From the NCBI GenBank assembly GCA_022577435.1, contig JAKOON010000018.1, positions 5,038,656-5,102,655 of the forward strand: DNA of 64,000 nt, given 5' to 3'. Source of the DNA: Embiotoca jacksoni (lineage: Eukaryota; Chordata; Actinopteri; Embiotocidae). Positions 58,437 through 64,000 of the stretch are shown piece by piece. The notes beneath the pieces are model-generated. The model made no database searches. It saw only the letters and a list, made by a program, of their open reading frames with translations, and was not told the DNA's origin. Positions within the stretch are counted from its first letter, which is position 1. The number at the start of each line of letters is the position of its first letter. Made by a program: the position numbers and the translations under genes.

Positions 58437-60008
58437 GATTCAAACTAAAGTTGGGATGAAAAAGAAAAAGAGCGTGAGCGAGTTGAGGTATCTGTAACCC
58501 GACTGACATCCTGACGTAAAGTAGAGGTCGTTTCCCTGAGTACCTCTCCCTGTACAGAGTCACACTTTGAAGTGTTTAGCTGTGTTGAACACTTCCATTA
58601 TGCTGAAGGGTAAAAGATAACTTTAGACACACCGATCTCTCTTTCTCTTTCTTCTCCTCCGTCTGTTTTCTTCTCTCAGAGCCATTGAAACTGTTGCTAT
58701 CTGCACCTTTAATGCTGTAATTAATTCTCTGACACCCTTTTCATCTGAAGAGTGTCAATTATTCTACTGCAGGCCTCTAGGTATTAGCTAACACTCTTTA
58801 TTTAGTCAAGAAGCAAGGTGAAAATTAAAGCTCTTTTAGCAAGACAAGCTGGTTTGCATGAGAAGAATGATATGTCTGACAGCTTAAGTTTGTCGCTAAC
58901 CTTTGATATTCAAATGTCTTCTAATTTACTTAACTTTCTGATAACAATACATGCACTGCATACAAAACTTGTTGTGAACAGTCCCTGAAATAGTGAATAA
59001 ATGAGGTGTTCAGTAAACATGCTGTAGATGAAAAAGCCTCGTAGTTCATCTGGAAAAATATAATCCACCTTCTGAGGTGGTATTATAGTGAATCACAAAC
59101 AAGAAACATGGTCATGGATCATTTCTCGGCTACACTTGGTTTGTTTGCCATCAGCTACTGAGGAAGCAGCGCATGTGCTAAATATTAAAATGAGATAAAT
59201 CCTGCATGCTGGAGATGCCCTCCTTTCCTTTTTGTTATGCCAAAGGAAAGAATGGGTCAGTGTTCCGCATCATGCCGCCCTGACACTAATACTCAGAGGT
59301 TGACAGCGATGTCAGGAAATTCAGCAAATCTTCCAAGAGGGCTGTCAGTTTAAAACTACATTTTAAAAAAAATGTTCCACTGGGTGATCTGCTTCTTGAT
59401 TTATCTCACTGCAAGCCAGCCCATACATGGAAACATATATTTTTGAATGCTAGTTTGCTCATATGAACAAAGTGAAATCTCCCAAAATGGACCCAGAATG
59501 TGCTCAGTGAGCGGCGATAATTATTTAATTACAGGTTTTTTTCTTTGCTGTACCCGTGAGTGCTCCAGAGGTGGAGTCAAACAGATATCAACATGCAGAC
59601 AAACCACACTGGAAGGCTATATATGTTTACTATGCGCCTTTGCAACACATCACTTCAGAGGTTATTCAAGTTTAAGAAAATGACATTCCTCTTATAGCTC
59701 CAATTCTTTATTTAATAAGTAGGAGCTTTAAACTGATTAAAAAATGTTGAATCATACCGAGTTTAGTGGGAGGCTATTTCTGGGTCTTTCTCCCACTCAG
59801 GCATACTGGGCCTCAGCTGGAGCAGCTGCCAGGTTTCACTGTGCAGCATCCAGCAGAAGGCCGCTTTCAGGCCTTGCTAAATCTCACTTTCCTTGATAAG
59901 CCTCACTGCTCACTGTTTTCCCTTAATTCTCACCGTTCGGCCACCCTTCACCAGCATCCAAATCCATCTTCCTAATCCTGCCTCTGTCCCCCGCACCAAC
60001 TCCCCCTG

Positions 60009-60035
60009 TCTCTCTCTCTCTCTCTCCTCTCTCTT
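60009..60035 (+). repeat. (TC)n tract
   Basis: A pyrimidine microsatellite followed by CTTTTTCTGTGCAG, which mimics a splice acceptor. No convincing exon follows. Confidence 0.85.
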
Positions 60036-60786
60036 TTTCTGTGCAGCTGTCTTGTTGCTCTTACACAGATCAACAGTGGTGGAAGCTTAGCAGCGGCAGC
60101 TAGCCGTAAGCCCTCCACATGACTCCAAGTCCGGACGAAGAGAGGCTCAGCATCAGTGGTGGAGGAGTTTCATCGGCTCTGGTGTCTCCCACTTTCAGTC
60201 TCAACCCCTCTCTGTCTCCCAAGATTAAAAGCATGATGGATTTAGCTGCAGTCTTTGTCGTCATTTTAATTTCCTGAAGAAATAGCCAAAACTGAGCATC
60301 AATACAGACACCTCAGCTCACTTTTGTTATTTCTAGACTATCCAAACATGAGTAACTGCTAGTTCAGTTGTGAACAGCTGTCTCCTTATACACTCATAAA
60401 AATCGGTGTTTTGGGTTGTTTCCTGTCGCCGGCTTGGGTTACCTTCTCACTCACAACTACACCGCAGTCCCCTTTGGAAAAGACTTGGGTGCATTTCACA
60501 CATCTTGATGCAGTTATTGGCTGCTGCCCGAGTGCTGTCATCTGCACAATCAAACTCAAGTGGAGGAGGAAATGCTTCAAAGTTTGAATAAACTGCCCCG
60601 AACACGTACGTATGAACTCACTGAAAATGCTCCTTTTGCTTTCTATCTGTCCCACCAGCTGGGCCTCCATCACTGACCTGTAATAAAGTCGACACACTCA
60701 ACCGAACTGTATCCAAAGGCACAACTGAATCCAATTATCCAAGCTACTTCCTGCTGTCCCCCATAATTTCTAGAGTCACTGCATGC

Positions 60787-60804
60787 TTTTTTTTTTTTTT
60801 TTTT
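60787..60804 (+). repeat. 18-T homopolymer
   Basis: Simple T run. Confidence 0.95.
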
Positions 60805-63800
60805 GCTTGAGGAGCTCCCCATTCAGTAGCTGTCCTGGAGAACTAAAGAATGTCAGGATGCCACGGAACTAAAATGATTTGGTGACTAAGATGATGCAAA
60901 TAAATGCAGCAATGCAAAGTCAATGCAGCCTTTCAGCAGCATTACAGCATCTGCAAATCCTCTTCAGATACAGCGTCCATGTGTTTCTTCAGCTAGGCTG
61001 GCACAATGAGTCCGTGTCTTTCAGACAGTAATGTTAACTGAGCCAACATTTTAAGATGAGGCAGTTACCACATGCTCATGCCATTTTGGCTCCACCAGGG
61101 TCGAACTGGTGGCAAGACATGGAATTCAGGACTTACAGTTGATAGCAAACGTGACTGCAAGCAGCTAAACCAACTGCAGGAGAAATGCATTGCTGTTAAT
61201 TCTACATTACTAAACTCTAACATAAAAAATATCCCAAACACATTGAAAACTCACAGCTCTTACTGATGTTAACTCTGCTCCCTGGAAAGCTCATGTTGTC
61301 TTGACGAGTTTCATTATTTTCAGTTATAATCTGGTGTGATCTGACGCAAGTCAGGAGCAGTTGGTTTTGTGCGTTATGTTTAGATGAAATCATATATATA
61401 TGGCCAACATGCTGATTGTGCTAAATAGTGATAGCAATGTCAAAACAATGCTGCATTCTGAAGACTTCACATTTTTGCTGGGATATGTTTTGCAGCACAA
61501 CATCTGCTTGACAGCAAATGGAAACATGGCTGTGCTGTGTCTCATCTGTGTCACTGTCTCTGTCACGTTGTCTTTCTCTTCTAGCTTCCTCCTCCGTGCT
61601 CCTACACAACAGTAAATGTTGTGGTCATGACAGCCGTCAAGGGTCTGTGGTATCTGCAGGGAAGACAATTACTTCCCATCCTTTCCATCATTGAATCCTA
61701 AGCTGTGAGAATCCTGGAGTGAAATGAAAGCAGCCTCCCACCTCCTTCCAGACAAATCCTTTTCTTCATATGTCTATGTGCAAATGTTTGCTTATACAGT
61801 ATGTGCAATTGCTTATGTGTGTCTGTTAAGTGTCAGTCCATCGCTCTCTCTCTGATACATTCTGCTGGATGTAATGGAGAATAACAGGTGGATTTGCAGC
61901 CCACGCTTCTCGCTCTATGTTTAACCTGTGAGATTCAACACCCCCTGAGGTGCTGTGACACTTCTCTCCCAATGGGTGCCTGCTTGAATATAATTAAACT
62001 TTGGTGGAAACTAAACCTGTGTCAGTAACTGCTGCCATCAGCGATATGACTGAAGTCAGCTTTCTTGTTCTCACATGCTATCAAGAGAATAGCACGGCGT
62101 GACATTTCACAGATTTATGATTCTTTGAAATTACTTATTTGGAGAGGAGTTTTGTCTATTTTTGCTACGCACCAGAGAGCAAGACAATACAGACAATACA
62201 CTTTCCTAGAGTATGAAAGTTAGCCTATGAATCCTTAATGCGCAGGGCCACATATATCATATATATATAGCTTTTTTTAAATACAAAAAAGGCACGTTTT
62301 GTGCGTTACATAATGCATAAAAGACACCAAATAAGAAACACTAGGAATAATTTTTATATAACACATTTTTCTGATTCATTTTAAATTCAGCAAAAATGTG
62401 ATTTGTCATTATTGAAGAATACAATATTGTAAAATTTAAAAAAAAAATGCAAAAATCCGAATTGTATCAAGTCCTCATTTTCCCCAAACATTAGGACATA
62501 AAACTGTTAATAGAACAATTGGGTCTGTTGTTATCAAAAATGCTTTGATTTTGCAGCAGCTTTTCTTTAAAACTGTGAAGCAACTTTCTGAGTTTTCTGA
62601 GTATTTTTGTAGTAAGCGGAGGGAATGTGCAAGAATTGTCGAAGAAATAGTTTATTTTTTTTAACTACGAAACACAGAAAGAGTCATAGTAATCACTACT
62701 TTTGATGATAAGCATGCAGCACATCATAGAAATACCTAGATATATTTCGGTTCATATCTTTTTAGTTATTTTCTGAACTCAAGCAATATGCTCCAAAGGG
62801 ACATCACTTAAAGAACAGACAGTCTGTGACTGTGATATGAAAACATGGGTCCATCTGCAAGTGCTTTAAATGCTTTTTTAATCATATTAATTCTACTCAT
62901 ACTAATTGTACAAACTGGAAAAGTGAATCAACTCATGTACTTTCACACATACCCAATTCACATGACAAACACCAAATTGTCCATTAGCCCTATCACTTCC
63001 TGTTTTGCCTTTTTTTGTTGTTGTTTTTTTTCAATGATGATTGTTTGGTAAGGTATTGTGGAGAGTGGTTAACTCGGCATTAATTACTGTAATCACAAGA
63101 GCCTGGAGGACCTGTATTATTTCATTTGAATTATTCATTTTAAGCCATAGTGTTTTAAAATGTTTACAAATTTCTCATCATTAGTTATAATACTTTCTCC
63201 GTTCTAATAAAGGCCAAAAATATCCCCCTAAAAAAATAGAAAACATGAACAAAAAAATGCACAAATGCAGTAACAATATTTCAACCTATTACAAAAGGAA
63301 ATCCAACTGTACCTATTCGTTTCTTGTTTTGTACTATTGGATATGAACTAACATATTGTACTGGTAGATTATTTCCACTTATAGCATTAGAACTTAATCA
63401 TAAACCAAGCCTGATGAGATGAAGATTTTTCACTGTAGGATTTTTTTTTTTCTGTATGCTAATGGTATGGATGCTTATGTTGGCAAGAAGACTAATTAAG
63501 CACATTATTCAAAAGATGAAGCCAGCTGATCATCTTGGCAACCACGAGAGAAATAAACACATAACACATTCAGATTAAAGCGATATGATGCACAAACGGC
63601 CTGGAAGGCCTACGTGGAGCCATTTCCTTCCACCTCGGTGGGGTTCCTTATGTCTGACTCATTGGAATGACGCCAAGGACGTCATCTGCATTCAACTCGT
63701 GAGACACAATTCAAAACACCAACAGACTTTGCAGCTCCTCGTCCCACTGCTACGCTATCCAGCATCACATTCCCTCAACACGTTAGACCGAAGGCTTGAT

Positions 63801-64000
63801 TCTGCAAGAAAATTAACATCTGTGTCTGTGTCTATGGATACATGGATGTTTAGTCTCAGGGGATTTTATTTAACCATATCCACAAGTCGCATACTATCGA
63901 AATAAAAACACACCAGACAGGATAGGTGGAGTTACTCACATTATGACAACTCTAATCTTCTGACTCAACATTTGTACGTTTATTAACTTAAAATGCATCT

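Larger units (their letters stand above)
58432..64000. other. 5.6 kb unique non-coding sequence to the window end
   Basis: No gene or transposon is recognised. Simple repeats are a TC run (about 60009-60035) and an 18-T run (60787-60804). From 62240 the DNA becomes markedly AT-rich. Confidence 0.5.

Noticed and set aside
58321..58563. 80-codon minus-strand frame with tyrosine/isoleucine repeats
   Set aside because: It is translation of the AT microsatellite.
60007..60060. Splice acceptor after the TC tract (CTTTTTCTGTGCAG)
   Set aside because: The pyrimidine tract is a microsatellite, and I could not find an exon with a donor and a recognisable protein after it.

Overview
This 64 kb window looks like vertebrate, most probably teleost fish, nuclear DNA. 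It is AT-rich, has CA/GT, AT and homopolymer microsatellites, and carries only decayed mobile elements of kinds common in fish: mariner, hAT-like and piggyBac-like non-autonomous DNA elements, tRNA-headed SINEs, and 3' or 5' pieces of non-LTR retrotransposons. I see no rRNA, functional tRNA, CRISPR array, operon, bacterial-type gene or convincing host protein-coding exon. Open frames are short (none above 157 codons), lie in both strands and match no family I know. The few frames I recognise belong to dead transposons. The window is therefore intergenic or deep intronic, and I cannot name the neighbouring gene.

Layout. 1-3.3 kb: microsatellite, a mariner 5' fragment and two repeat fragments. 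3.3-8.8 kb: mostly single-copy sequence. 8.8-9.8 kb: a hAT-like element with both ends. 9.8-16 kb: unique sequence interrupted by an AT microsatellite, a transposon terminus, a tRNA-derived SINE (12.5 kb) and a hAT-like end. 16.0-16.5 kb: a long-armed inverted-repeat element. 21.8-22.8 kb: a LINE 5'/endonuclease fragment next to a TIR element. 25.6-28.3 kb: the densest repeat block: a mariner fragment, a long-unit repeat present about twice, then a 38-bp minisatellite interspersed with tRNA-like modules. 28.3-37 kb: mostly unique, with a LINE 3' end at 32.2 kb and CA/C-rich tracts at 33.5-33.8 kb. 37.1-40.9 kb: two TIR elements, a mariner transposase remnant and a LINE reverse-transcriptase remnant. 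45 kb: a minus-strand SINE-like repeat. 47.4-48.1 kb: two LINE 3' ends in the same orientation, one split by a piggyBac-like MITE with TTAA at both ends. 48.2-64 kb: almost free of recognisable transposons.

How the parts relate. The three mariner pieces all keep the 5' terminus and look like one family. The SINE at 12.5 kb ends in the same 3' tail as the LINE at 47.5 kb, which fits the known rule that SINEs borrow the tail of the LINE that mobilises them. The repeat-poor blocks (3.3-8.8 kb, 48.2-64 kb) hold AT-rich, homeodomain-site-like stretches that could be conserved non-coding elements. That is inference only, because comparison with other fish genomes is needed. Family names come from remembered consensus sequences, not searches. 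Repeat boundaries are approximate unless stated.
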